Shown: piece after piece, positions 14,732-23,520 of the stretch
Numbering within the stretch: the stretch's first letter is position 1
How the letters are laid out: the number at the start of each line of letters is the position of its first letter
NCBI RefSeq assembly: GCF_900188005.1
Contig: NZ_FZNR01000006.1
Span: 1-64,000 of the forward strand
Origin: Actinoplanes regularis
GTDB lineage: Bacteria > Actinomycetota > Actinomycetes > Mycobacteriales > Micromonosporaceae
Length of the DNA: 64,000 nucleotides
Direction: 5' to 3'
Position numbers and translations under genes: made by a program
The notes under the pieces: generated by a model
What the model was told of the DNA's origin: nothing
The model's input: only the letters and a program-made list of their open reading frames with translations
The model's database searches: none

Positions 14732-17155
14732 GTGACTACAGCGATCCATCAGCGCATTGCCTCCGAGTTGGGCGTCCGGGAGGGCCAGGTCTCCGCGGCG
14801 GTCGAGCTGCTCGACGGCGGGGCCACGGTGCCGTTCATCGCCCGTTACCGCAAGGAGGTGACCGGCACCCTCGACGACGCCCAGCTGCGCACGCTGGAGG
14901 AGCGCCTGGGCTATCTGCGGGAGCTGGAGGACCGGCGGGCCGCCGTGCTGGAGTCGATCCGCGCCCAGGGCAAGCTGGACGACGCGCTGGAGCGGCAGAT
15001 CCTCGAGGCCGACACCAAGGCCCGGCTGGAGGACATCTACCTCCCGTTCAAGCCGAAGCGCCGGACCAAGGCGCAGATCGCCCGGGAGGCCGGCCTGGAG
15101 CCGCTCGCCGACCGGTTGCTGGCCGACCCCACCCTCGACCCGCGCGCGACCGCTGAGGGCTTCGTGGACGCCGAGAAGGGCGTCGCAGATCCGCAGGCCG
15201 CGCTGGACGGCGCCCGGGCCATCCTGATCGAGCGGTTCGCGGAGGACGCCGACCTGATCGGTGACCTGCGGGAGCAGATGTGGAACCGGGGCCGGCTGGT
15301 CGCCAAGGTCCGTGACGGCAAGCAGAACGACGGTGCGAAGTTCTCCGACTACTTCGACTTCGCCGAGCCGTACGGCAAGCTTCCCTCGCACCGCATCCTG
15401 GCGATGCTGCGCGGCGAGAAGGAGGAGGTCCTGGACCTCACCATGGAGCCGCACCCGGAGGAGGACGAGGGCTACTTCGAGGGCCGGATCGCCGGGCGCA
15501 ACGGGATCACCGACCACGGCCGGCCGGGCGACAAGTGGCTGGTCGACACGGTCCGCTGGGCGTGGCGCACCCGCATCCTCATCCACCTCGGCGCCGACCT
15601 GCGGGTCCGGCTGCGCGAGGCGGCCGAGGACGAGGCCGTCCGGGTCTTCGCCGCCAACCTGCGCGACCTGCTGCTGGCCGCCCCGGCGGGCACCCGCGCC
15701 ACCATGGGCCTGGACCCGGGCTTCCGCACCGGCGTGAAGGTGGCCGTGGTCGACGCGACCGGCAAGGTCGTCGCCACCGACACGATCTACCCACACGTGC
15801 CGCAGAACAAGTGGGACGAGTCGATCCACCGGCTCGCCGCGCTCGCCTCCAAGCACCGGGTCGACCTGATCGCGATCGGCAACGGCACCGCGTCCCGGGA
15901 GACCGACAAGCTCGCCGCCGAGCTGATCAAGCGGCACCCGGAGGCGAACCTGACCAAGGCCGTCGTCTCCGAGGCCGGCGCGTCGGTCTACTCCGCCTCC
16001 GCGTACGCCTCGCAGGAACTGCCCGGCATGGACGTCTCGCTGCGCGGCGCGGTCTCCATCGCCCGCCGCCTGCAGGACCCGCTCGCCGAGCTGGTCAAGA
16101 TCGACCCGAAGTCGATCGGCGTCGGTCAGTACCAGCACGACATCTCCGAGGTGAAGCTGGCCCGCTCGCTCGACGCGGTGGTCGAGGACTGTGTGAACGG
16201 CGTCGGGGTGGACATCAACACCGCCTCCGCCCCGCTGCTCACCCGGGTCTCCGGGATCACCGCGGGCCTGGCCGAGAACATCGTGCTGCACCGGGACCAG
16301 AACGGCCCGTTCAAGAACCGCAAGGAGATCAAGAACGTCGCCCGGCTCGGCCCGAAGGCGTTCGAGCAGTGCGCCGGCTTCCTGCGGATCCGCGACGGCG
16401 AGGACCCGCTGGACTTCTCCAGCGTGCACCCCGAGTCGTACCCGGTGGTCCGCACGATCGCGGCCGACGCGGGCGCCGAGATCCGGTCGCTGATCGGCAA
16501 CAGCCCGCTGCTGCGCGGCATCCGGCCGGACAAGTTCGTGACCGACAAGTTCGGCCTGCCGACCATCACCGACATCCTCAAGGAGCTCGAGAAGCCGGGT
16601 CGCGACCCGCGACCGGCGTTCACCACGGCCGCCTTCGCCGAGGGCGTCGAGAAGATCTCCGACCTGCAGCCGGGCATGATTCTGGAGGGCCAGGTCACCA
16701 ACGTGGCCGCGTTCGGCGCGTTCGTCGACATCGGCGTGCACCAGGACGGCCTGGTGCACGTCTCGGCGCTCTCCGAGAAGTTCGTGCAGGACCCGCGCGA
16801 GGTGGTCAAGTCGGGCGACGTGGTCAAGGTCCGGGTCCTCGAGGTCGACCCGGTCCGCAAGCGGATCTCGCTGACCATGCGCCTCTCCGACGAGCCGAAC
16901 AAGGGCCGGCAGCCGCGCGACGACCGGGACCGCGGCGGTCGCGGCGGGCAGCAGGGCGGCGGCCAGGGCGGCCAGCGGGGCGGTCAGCCTCGGCAGGGTG
17001 GCGGCCAGCCGCGCCAGGGCGGTGGGCAGCCCCGGCAGGGTGGCGGTCAGCCGCGCCAGGGCGGCGGGCAGGGCGGCCAGCGCGGCGGCGGGAACTCGTT
17101 CGGCAACAGCGCCATGGCCGATGCCCTGCGCCGGGCCGGGCTGACGAAGGACTGA
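14732..17155 (+). CDS. tex: Tex family RNA-binding transcription accessory protein
   Basis: An 807-residue cytoplasmic protein: Tex-type N-terminal helical domain (FIARYRKEVTGTLDDAQLR), YqgF/RNase-H-like domain (TMGLDPGFRTGVKVAVVDA), helix-hairpin-helix repeats (VNTAS-type GVDINTASAPLLTRVSGI) and a C-terminal S1 RNA-binding domain (GMILEGQVTNVAAFGAFVDIG). It is an RNA/transcription-associated factor, essential in some species. The last 80 residues form a low-complexity RGG-like tail with four GQPRQGG repeats, unusual for Tex outside actinobacteria and likely disordered and RNA-binding. GTG 14732 matches the family N-terminus and a leaderless promoter. Confidence 0.95.
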   Translation: MTTAIHQRIASELGVREGQVSAAVELLDGGATVPFIARYRKEVTGTLDDAQLRTLEERLGYLRELEDRRAAVLESIRAQGKLDDALERQILEADTKARLEDIYLPFKPKRRTKAQIAREAGLEPLADRLLADPTLDPRATAEGFVDAEKGVADPQAALDGARAILIERFAEDADLIGDLREQMWNRGRLVAKVRDGKQNDGAKFSDYFDFAEPYGKLPSHRILAMLRGEKEEVLDLTMEPHPEEDEGYFEGRIAGRNGITDHGRPGDKWLVDTVRWAWRTRILIHLGADLRVRLREAAEDEAVRVFAANLRDLLLAAPAGTRATMGLDPGFRTGVKVAVVDATGKVVATDTIYPHVPQNKWDESIHRLAALASKHRVDLIAIGNGTASRETDKLAAELIKRHPEANLTKAVVSEAGASVYSASAYASQELPGMDVSLRGAVSIARRLQDPLAELVKIDPKSIGVGQYQHDISEVKLARSLDAVVEDCVNGVGVDINTASAPLLTRVSGITAGLAENIVLHRDQNGPFKNRKEIKNVARLGPKAFEQCAGFLRIRDGEDPLDFSSVHPESYPVVRTIAADAGAEIRSLIGNSPLLRGIRPDKFVTDKFGLPTITDILKELEKPGRDPRPAFTTAAFAEGVEKISDLQPGMILEGQVTNVAAFGAFVDIGVHQDGLVHVSALSEKFVQDPREVVKSGDVVKVRVLEVDPVRKRISLTMRLSDEPNKGRQPRDDRDRGGRGGQQGGGQGGQRGGQPRQGGGQPRQGGGQPRQGGGQPRQGGGQGGQRGGGNSFGNSAMADALRRAGLTKD

Positions 17156-17168
17156 CGGCAGGCCGGGC

Positions 17169-17216
17169 TTGCGGTTACCGCTTTGTCCGTACGTACGGAC
17201 AAAGCGGTGACCGCAA
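17169..17216. terminator. 48-base near-perfect palindrome between convergent genes
   Basis: Two abutting 24-base arms (17169-17192 and 17193-17216) match at 23 of 24 positions, the exception allowing G-U pairing. It lies between tex and the reverse-strand kinase, both ending here, so a bidirectional terminator is likely. The remaining gap to 17329 shows nothing else. Confidence 0.7.
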
Positions 17217-17329
17217 CCGGCGCCGGCGTTCGTATCCGGCATCGCCGGTTCTGGCCGGCAGGGTCTGGTGGTGACTCCGGCGCCGGTCGAACAGCCGGTC
17301 AGGGATCAGTTCGAGAGGGAGCGACCTGC

Positions 17330-19162
17330 TCAGTACCAGAGCTTGATGTCGCTGAAAGCGACCTCGTAGGGTCCCTGCCCCGAAGCCGACGGGTCGTTGC
17401 AGACGCCCAGCACCACCCGGCCCACGGTCAGCCGCGAATCGGTCAGCGCCAGCGTCCCGACCGACTGTCCGTCCTGAAACACCTCGACCGAGTTGCCGTG
17501 GACCTTGAGGCGGATCCGCGTGGGCGTCGCGGCGAAGAACGGGATCGACTTCGGCAAATGCAGCTGGTCCTGCACCTTGATGTCGTTCCCCGCGTGCACG
17601 GCGAGATGCACGTCCTTCTCGCAGACCCGCAGCTGGTAACCGCCCAGGCCGTCGTCGATGGCGTGGTCAGCCAGCCGGAACCAGATCCCGGCGCAGCTGA
17701 GCCGCCGGTCCAGGCGCACCCCGACCTCGACGGTCACGTCGGACATCTCGGTCTTCAGCCCCCTGCACCGGTAGATCCCGGTGTCCTCCCGGCGGGCCAC
17801 CAGCACGCCGCCGGCGAACTCACAGCTCGCCTGTTCACTGTTCTGCTCGGTCGCGGACCAGACCCTCGCGCGGTCCAGCTTGTCGGTGACCTGCGGCGCC
17901 GGCTCCGACGTGGTGGCCTCGGTCACCGGCGTCGAGGTGGAGGCGGCCGGCCCGGTGGGGCCGGTCTTGAACTCATCGCGCAGCAGCAGGCCGATCATCC
18001 CCACGCCGGCCGCGAGGATCAGCACGGTCACCGTGGCCAGCAGGGCCGGCAGCACCCGGCGCCGGGGTCGGCCGGACAGCTCCGAGCCGGTCAGGGTCGG
18101 TTCCGGAACGGCCTCGATCGGGACCGTGACGATCACGTTCTCGTCGTAGCCGACGAGGCCGGGCGGGATGTCCAGGAGCGGGGCGGGGGTGAGCACCGGG
18201 ACCGGGGCCGTGGCGGTGGGCGGCAGCGCGTACCCGGTCACGGCCTGCGCCTCGACCGCGGCGGCGCGCAGGTCGGGCTGGTCGGCCAGGGCCGCCGAGA
18301 TGGCCGCCGGCCGGTCGCCGGAGATCAGCAGGTCGAGCAGCTCACGGGCGCTGGGCCGGTTCGCCGGGTCCTTCTCCAGAGCGTGCGCGACCAGGTCGCG
18401 CAACGGCCCGCTGAGGCCGTCGAGGCGGGGCGGCTGGGTGAGGATGCGGGCCGCGGTGGCGGTCGGCGAGTCGGCGTGGAACGGGGTCTTGCCGGTGCCC
18501 GCGTACGCCACCACGCCACCCCAGGCGAACACGTCGGCGGCCGGGGTGACCACCGGCGAGTCGGAGTCGGTGTCGAACCGCTCCGGCGCCATGTACGCCA
18601 CCGTGCCGACCATCTGGTCGGGCCGGGTGTTGCCGCTGGTCGCCGACATCGCCCGGGCGATCCCGAAGTCGATCACCTTGGGCGAGCCCGGGGCGAGCAG
18701 CACGTTACGCGGCTTGAGGTCGCGGTGGATCACCCCGGCGCCGTGGATCGCGGTCAGCGCGGTGGCCACGCCGATCGCGACACTGTGCAGGTTCGCCGAG
18801 GTGAGCGGGCCGCGCTCCTCGACGACCTGGGCCAGGGTGGGCCCGTCGACGAACTCCACGACGAGATAGGGCTGCTCGTGGTCGGGGTCAGCGTCGAGCA
18901 CCTCGGCGGTGCAGAACGGCGGAACCTGCTGGGCACGCTCCACCTCGCTGCGGAACCGGAGCCGGAACTCGTCGTCGTGCGCCAGGTCCAGGCGCACCAC
19001 CTTGACCGCGACCAGGATCTCGCTGCTCTTCTTGCGACCGAGGTAGACGGTACCCATGCCGCCCTCGCCGAGCCGGCCGAGCAACTCGTACTCGCCGACC
19101 GCGGCTGGGTCGTGCGGACGTAACGGTTGCGTCCGCTCGCCCGGCATCGTGCTGTCGACCAT
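17330..19162 (-). CDS. membrane serine/threonine protein kinase with extracytoplasmic sensor
   Basis: A 610-residue PASTA-less Hanks-type kinase. The cytoplasmic domain has the glycine loop LGEGGMGTVYLG, Lys54 in VAVKVV, HRDLKPRNVLL, DFGIARAMS and a GTVAYMAPERF activation segment. One membrane helix (LLATVTVLILAAGVGMIGLLL) follows at about residue 375, then an exported region of about 200 residues containing CEFAGGVLV and GIWFRLADHAIDDGLGGYQLRV, which looks like a concanavalin/LamG-type beta-sandwich, a plausible carbohydrate or wall-ligand sensor. ATG 19162 with GGGGGGA upstream is preferred. A TATACA -10 element is visible on the reverse strand at 19199-19204. Confidence 0.92.
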   Translation of the reverse strand: MVDSTMPGERTQPLRPHDPAAVGEYELLGRLGEGGMGTVYLGRKKSSEILVAVKVVRLDLAHDDEFRLRFRSEVERAQQVPPFCTAEVLDADPDHEQPYLVVEFVDGPTLAQVVEERGPLTSANLHSVAIGVATALTAIHGAGVIHRDLKPRNVLLAPGSPKVIDFGIARAMSATSGNTRPDQMVGTVAYMAPERFDTDSDSPVVTPAADVFAWGGVVAYAGTGKTPFHADSPTATAARILTQPPRLDGLSGPLRDLVAHALEKDPANRPSARELLDLLISGDRPAAISAALADQPDLRAAAVEAQAVTGYALPPTATAPVPVLTPAPLLDIPPGLVGYDENVIVTVPIEAVPEPTLTGSELSGRPRRRVLPALLATVTVLILAAGVGMIGLLLRDEFKTGPTGPAASTSTPVTEATTSEPAPQVTDKLDRARVWSATEQNSEQASCEFAGGVLVARREDTGIYRCRGLKTEMSDVTVEVGVRLDRRLSCAGIWFRLADHAIDDGLGGYQLRVCEKDVHLAVHAGNDIKVQDQLHLPKSIPFFAATPTRIRLKVHGNSVEVFQDGQSVGTLALTDSRLTVGRVVLGVCNDPSASGQGPYEVAFSDIKLWY

Positions 19163-19386
19163 GGTGTCCCGCGTCCCCCCAGTTCCCGCTCGCAGCACTG
19201 TATAGGGCGGGTTCGCTCCCGAGTAGTCCGGTGTCCGGTTGGGATCGAACCGTCATGGAGGACCCTGAGATCCGGCTCCGGGATCGATCCGGGTGGTGCC
19301 GGATGGTAACCGCCGTGTCCGGGTAGCACTCTTGAGACATCACCTCCCCGCCGGGGAGGGCAACCAAGGAAAGCGAGAGACCCGCC

Positions 19387-19635
19387 ATGAACGCCGTGCA
19401 CGACACGATGGCCCGCCAAGGCCTGGTCCGCCCGCGTGACGGCCGCATGCTCGGCGGCGTCTGCGCGGGTCTGGGCCGCCGCTTCGGGCTCGACCCGTGG
19501 ATCGCCCGCCTGCTCTTCGTCCTGATCCTGTTCGTGATCCCGGGCAGCCAGATCCTGATCTACCCGATCCTCTGGATCCTGATGCCGGCCGAGCAGACGG
19601 TGTACGAGCCGCCGGTCCCGCCGGCCACCTGGTGA
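19387..19635 (+). CDS. PspC domain membrane protein
   Basis: An 82-residue protein with a complete PspC domain: GLVRPRDGRMLGGVCAGLG, then RFGLDPWIARLLFVLIL and a second hydrophobic stretch ending WILMPAE. PspC proteins sit in the cytoplasmic membrane and relate to envelope stress sensing. AAGGAAAGCGAGAG provides the ribosome site. A small CCTCCCCGCCGGGGAGG hairpin at 19343-19359 lies in the leader. The gene is divergent from the kinase at 17330-19162. Confidence 0.88.
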   Translation: MNAVHDTMARQGLVRPRDGRMLGGVCAGLGRRFGLDPWIARLLFVLILFVIPGSQILIYPILWILMPAEQTVYEPPVPPATW

Positions 19636-19693
19636 CGTCCCGGGCCGGCCGGCTCCGCCCCGCCCGGCCCACCATTCCCCCACGGAGCAGCTC

Positions 19694-19969
19694 ATGACCA
19701 TCGTCGGCACGCTCATCGTCGAGGGCCCGCCGCGGTCCCTGACGAACTTCGCCGGGTCCGTCCCGATCTCGGTCGACGGCTCGGTGAAGGGTCAGGTCAG
19801 GTCCGGCCGACGGCTGTCGCTCGCGCTGCCGCCCGGGTCGCACTCGATCCAGGCGGGCGGCGGGCCGGCGTTGCCGGTGCGGCTCGGCCCGGGTCTGGTC
19901 ACCCGGGTCCGGGTGGAGCGCGACGGCGCGGGCCGGGCACACCTCGTCGAGGTCGGCCCGCTCAGCTGA
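19694..19969 (+). CDS. small hypothetical protein, PEGA-like beta fold possible
   Basis: A 91-residue protein without signal peptide or membrane helix. The sequence SVPISVDGSVKGQVRSGR followed by LSLALPPGSHSIQ resembles short PEGA-like or carrier beta domains in which a glycine-rich loop presents a small ligand, but the resemblance is weak. It follows the PspC gene by 58 bases with a GGAGCAG ribosome site and may be cotranscribed. Its end overlaps the end of the opposite-strand thioredoxin-like gene by eight bases. Confidence 0.65.
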   Translation: MTIVGTLIVEGPPRSLTNFAGSVPISVDGSVKGQVRSGRRLSLALPPGSHSIQAGGGPALPVRLGPGLVTRVRVERDGAGRAHLVEVGPLS

Positions 19970-20489
19970 CCAGCTTCCTCAGGGCCGCGGTGAGCTGCAG
20001 ATCGTCCAGGTAGCTGCGGGTCACGATCTTGCCGGCCGCGTCGAGCAGGACGTAGGTGCTCTGCTCGACGATCGCGAACTTCGACCAGATCTTGCCGCCC
20101 GGATCGTTCAGGTGGGTCACCTTTCCGACCTCGAGGTCGGAGACGAACTCACGCATCGCCTCGGTGGTGCCCATTCCGGCGACGCCCAGGAACGTGAGCC
20201 GGCCGGCGTACTCGTCGTGGAAGTCGCGGACCGACTGGGCCTCGCTGGCGCAGGTGGCGCACCACGGGGCCCAGAACCAGAGGACGGCCGGCTTCCCGGC
20301 GAGCTGGGCGGCGTCGAACTTCGCGCCGTCCAGCGTCGTACCGGAGAATCGCAGGGTCTCGGGAATCGGCCCGGACCCGCTGGATGACGACGCCGCGGCC
20401 GGTTGCGCGGTCGTCGCCGAGGGCGACGACGCGCAACCGGCCACCGCCATGGCCAATGGCAGTGTCAGCAGGACGCGGCGGCTGGTCAT
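19962..20489 (-). CDS. thioredoxin-like (TlpA/redoxin) lipoprotein
   Basis: A 175-residue exported protein. The signal sequence ends in the lipobox VAGC with Cys19, then a Ser/Ala-rich linker and a thioredoxin fold with the active site WAPWCATC (Cys77 and Cys80) and a cis-Pro region QSTYVLLDAAGKIV. It resembles TlpA/ResA/Mpt53-type extracytoplasmic thiol reductants or oxidants. ATG 20489 shares a base with the stop of the NuoF-like gene (TGATG), so translation is coupled. It is the last gene of the three-gene redox operon 23520-19962. Confidence 0.88.
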   Translation of the reverse strand: MTSRRVLLTLPLAMAVAGCASSPSATTAQPAAASSSSGSGPIPETLRFSGTTLDGAKFDAAQLAGKPAVLWFWAPWCATCASEAQSVRDFHDEYAGRLTFLGVAGMGTTEAMREFVSDLEVGKVTHLNDPGGKIWSKFAIVEQSTYVLLDAAGKIVTRSYLDDLQLTAALRKLVS

Positions 20490-21964
20490 CAGTGCGCCGC
20501 GGCCGGGTCGATCAGACGCAGGGCCAGCGCCGGGCAGACGTTGACCGCCTTGCGGGCGCCGTCCTCCAGCCACGGCGGCAGCGGCGTCTGGGGGAACGCC
20601 GGGAAGCCGTTGTGGTCCAGCCGGATGATCTCCGGGGCGACCGCCGAGCAGAGCCCGTGACCGTCGCACCGCGACCAGTCCAGGGCCAGCTTCCGGGCGC
20701 CCTTCTCGGCGGTGTACGGCAGCGGCAGGATGCCCCGGGTCTGCTTGCCGCAGCCCTCCCCGTTCGCGTGCGCCTCGACCTCCTTGTGGAACACCTCGAG
20801 CGCGGAGAGCGCGAACCGCGAGGTGCCGTCCGGGTGGCTGCACGCGCCCCGGCCCTTGACCAGACCGGCCGCCTGGCGCACCTGCTCCAGGGCGGAGCCG
20901 CCGAGCGACACCAGGGTCACCGCCCGGGCCAGGTCGGGCAGGCCGAGCCGGCACGGGCCGCACTGACCGGCCGACTCGCCGGCCAGGTACTGCACGACCT
21001 GGGCGACCTCGCCGAGCGCGCAGGTCTTGGAGCCGATCGGGATCAGCATGCCGGCGCCGAGCGTGCCGCCGACCTTGGCGAACCCCTTGCGGGAGATGGT
21101 CACGGTCTTCGCCTGCTCGGCGGTGATCCACTTGCCGTGGTAGCCGCCGACCAGCAGGCCCGGGCCGATGTCCGCGCCGCACATGGTGAGCACGTCCATC
21201 AGCGGGGTGCCGCTGGGCGCCTCGACCACGGCCGGTGCGCTGGACGCGCCGCCCACGGTCAGCATGACCGTGCCCGGCTCCTCTGGGATACCGACCGAGT
21301 TGTACTCCCACGGTCCGAGCCGGGCCGCGATCGCCAGCTGCGAGTACGTCTCGGCGTTGGAGAGCAGGGTGGGCAGCCCCATCACACCGTTGTCGCTGGA
21401 CCGGACCTTGCGGCCGGGCGGGATGTGCGCCTCGCCGTTGATGCCGCGGACCAGCGCGCCGCCCTCGCCGGAGATGAACCGGTGCGGGACCGTGACGATC
21501 CGGGTCGGGCAGGGCATGTTCCGCTCGGCCAGGGCCGCGGTCAGCGAGTTCTGGCCGATGCCGTCGTCGGCGATGCCGATGACGATCTCCTCGGCGTCCA
21601 GGGCGGCGGCGGCGAGCGCCGCGCCGTCCAGGATCAGGTGCGGGCTGCGCGTCAGGATCGCCTTGTCCTTCCAGGACGGCGGCTCACCCTCGGTGGCGTT
21701 GACCACGATCACCGGGGGCAGGTCCTGGCGCTTGCAGGAGTCGATCACGGCGCGCACCTTGCGGGCGTACGGGAAGCCCGCGCCGCCGCGGCCGCGCAGC
21801 TCGATCCGGTCGGTGAGCCCGATCAGCTCACCCGAGGTCAGGGCCGCGAACCCGCCGTGCACCTCCTGGTGCGCCTGCAGGTCGAGGCGGCCGTACTCGT
21901 CGTAGCCCGCGGTGATCCGCGGGACCCCGATCGCGGTGACCGGGGGAACCTGTGCGGTGCTCAA
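20489..21964 (-). CDS. NuoF-like flavo-iron-sulfur protein with C-terminal ferredoxin
   Basis: A 491-residue soluble protein. Near residue 58 GRGGAGFPYARK matches the FMN/NADH-binding loop of NuoF; NATEGEPPSWKDK corresponds to the second FMN motif; an SLBB-like segment is followed by SAGQCGPCRLG and a later GACSHPDG, giving the four Cys of the N3-type 4Fe-4S cluster. The last 80 residues form a small ferredoxin (CDGHGLC and NVCPALAL) of the 3Fe-4S/4Fe-4S monocluster type. NuoF normally lacks this last domain. Nothing else of complex I is nearby, so it probably oxidises NAD(P)H for a dedicated acceptor. It is coupled by overlap with both neighbours. Confidence 0.88.
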   Translation of the reverse strand: MSTAQVPPVTAIGVPRITAGYDEYGRLDLQAHQEVHGGFAALTSGELIGLTDRIELRGRGGAGFPYARKVRAVIDSCKRQDLPPVIVVNATEGEPPSWKDKAILTRSPHLILDGAALAAAALDAEEIVIGIADDGIGQNSLTAALAERNMPCPTRIVTVPHRFISGEGGALVRGINGEAHIPPGRKVRSSDNGVMGLPTLLSNAETYSQLAIAARLGPWEYNSVGIPEEPGTVMLTVGGASSAPAVVEAPSGTPLMDVLTMCGADIGPGLLVGGYHGKWITAEQAKTVTISRKGFAKVGGTLGAGMLIPIGSKTCALGEVAQVVQYLAGESAGQCGPCRLGLPDLARAVTLVSLGGSALEQVRQAAGLVKGRGACSHPDGTSRFALSALEVFHKEVEAHANGEGCGKQTRGILPLPYTAEKGARKLALDWSRCDGHGLCSAVAPEIIRLDHNGFPAFPQTPLPPWLEDGARKAVNVCPALALRLIDPAAAH

Positions 21965-23520
21965 TTCGAGTCACCACGCAGCTGCGAGAAGTACGAGTCG
22001 TCGTCGTCCCGGCCACGGCCACGGCCGGCCGGGGCGCCACCGCCGCGGGGCTGGTCGTCGCTCAGGTCGACGAACTGGCTGCGGCTCTGCCGGCCGTCGT
22101 CGGCGCGGCGGCGGCCGCGCGGCTCGTCGTCCTCCTCGTAGCGCGGGGCACGCTGGCGGGGGACGTCCTCGTAGCGGTCGTCGTCGGCGCGGCGGCGACC
22201 ACGGCCGTCGTAGTCGTCGTCCTCGGCGTAGCGGCGCATCCGGGTCTGGGTGTCGTCCAGGCGCATCCGGGTGCCGGTCTCGCCGGCCCGCAGCCGGGTC
22301 CCGGTCTCGTCCGCGCGCAGGCGGGTCCCGGTCTCGTCCGCGCGCAGCCGGGTCCCGGTCTCCTCCATCGACGAGCGGGAACGGCGGCCACGGGGCTCCT
22401 CGTCCTCGTCCGCGTACCGGCGGCCACGCGAGCGGGGGCCGTCGTCGAAGTCGTCGTCCCGGCGGCGCCCGCGGGCAGCGGGCTCCTCGTACCGGTCGTC
22501 GTCGTAGTCGCGACGGGGCATCGCCCGGGTCGGCTCGTCGAAGCGGTCGTCCTCGGCGGAGCGGCGCTGGCGCGGGGCCGGGGCCTCCAGCTCACGCTGG
22601 CTGGCGACCGGAGCCGGGGCGGGCTCCGGGGCGGCCGGGGCGGCGGGCTGCGCGGCCGGCACCCAGTTGCTCACCGCCGGGGCGGCCGGGGCCATCAGGT
22701 CGGCGTTCTGCTGCTCACCCCGGCCACCGCCGCCCCAGCGGTTGCGAGGCGCGCTGGCGGTGGGTACCACGTTGTTCGACGACGGCTTGGACGCGCCGAC
22801 GCCCGCGGCGGAGGCGAAGTCCTTGCGCCGGTTGAGGCTGACCGAGAGCCGGACGGCCAGGCCGATGAGCACGGCCAGGACGCAGACGACGTAGCTGACG
22901 ATGACCCAGGTCGCCGCGGCGCGGCCGGCGCTCAGGCCGTGCACGAGGGCGAGCGGCCAGATCAGGTACGAGATCGAGTGGATCGCGCGCCACATCCACG
23001 GCTTGCCGCGGCCGATGAACTTGGCCCGGACCAGGCCGCTCCAGGTCACCACGATCATGACGATCCCGGAGATCTGACCGAGCCCGATGAAGACCGTGTT
23101 GGTCGGCGTGATGAAGGGGACGAAGATGTCGATCACGCGGATGTGGCTCTCGACCGTCTTGGTCCAGAGGTGGAACGCCAGTGCGGAGATCGCCATCACG
23201 CCGGTGGTCCGGTGGGTGGACTGCAGGAACACCCGCTGCCTGATGGAGAGGACCAGGCGGTCGGTGGAGACCAGCCCGACCATGATCGTGATGGAGAGCG
23301 ATACAAGGGTGAGCACACCCATGTAGAACTCCGCGTAAGTGAAGAAGTAGACGTACCCGACACGACCGGGCACGGTCATCATCGCGACCGCCCAGAGTGC
23401 CGCCAGCACGCATACCACCAGCAGGATGACCGCGCCCGTGGGGACGTTGCCTTTGCCGGTGGAGCCGATGTCGACCGCGACCCTACTCGCGGTGCGCTCA
23501 TTTTTCTTCGACCGGGCCAT
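21961..23520 (-). CDS. ferric-reductase/cytochrome-b-like membrane protein with disordered tail
   Basis: A 519-residue protein. Residues about 25-235 form six membrane helices. Two His lie in one helix region (STHRTTG and ALAFHLW) and two in another (RAIHSIS and LALVHGL), as expected for a pair of b hemes in ferric-reductase/MsrQ-like domains. The remaining 280 residues are low-complexity: Pro/Ala-rich, then Arg/Asp-rich with five ETGTRLRAD-type repeats, presumably cytoplasmic. GAGGAG precedes ATG 23520. Its stop overlaps the next gene (ATGA). Together with the two downstream genes it could carry electrons across the membrane. Confidence 0.85.
   Translation of the reverse strand: MARSKKNERTASRVAVDIGSTGKGNVPTGAVILLVVCVLAALWAVAMMTVPGRVGYVYFFTYAEFYMGVLTLVSLSITIMVGLVSTDRLVLSIRQRVFLQSTHRTTGVMAISALAFHLWTKTVESHIRVIDIFVPFITPTNTVFIGLGQISGIVMIVVTWSGLVRAKFIGRGKPWMWRAIHSISYLIWPLALVHGLSAGRAAATWVIVSYVVCVLAVLIGLAVRLSVSLNRRKDFASAAGVGASKPSSNNVVPTASAPRNRWGGGGRGEQQNADLMAPAAPAVSNWVPAAQPAAPAAPEPAPAPVASQRELEAPAPRQRRSAEDDRFDEPTRAMPRRDYDDDRYEEPAARGRRRDDDFDDGPRSRGRRYADEDEEPRGRRSRSSMEETGTRLRADETGTRLRADETGTRLRAGETGTRMRLDDTQTRMRRYAEDDDYDGRGRRRADDDRYEDVPRQRAPRYEEDDEPRGRRRADDGRQSRSQFVDLSDDQPRGGGAPAGRGRGRDDDDSYFSQLRGDSN

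Noticed and set aside
14657..17242. Very long open frame antisense to tex, over 850 codons
   Set aside because: It is a by-product of GC-rich codon use on the sense strand; composition is Arg/Gly/Asp/Val-rich with no domain, and tex is clearly the real gene.
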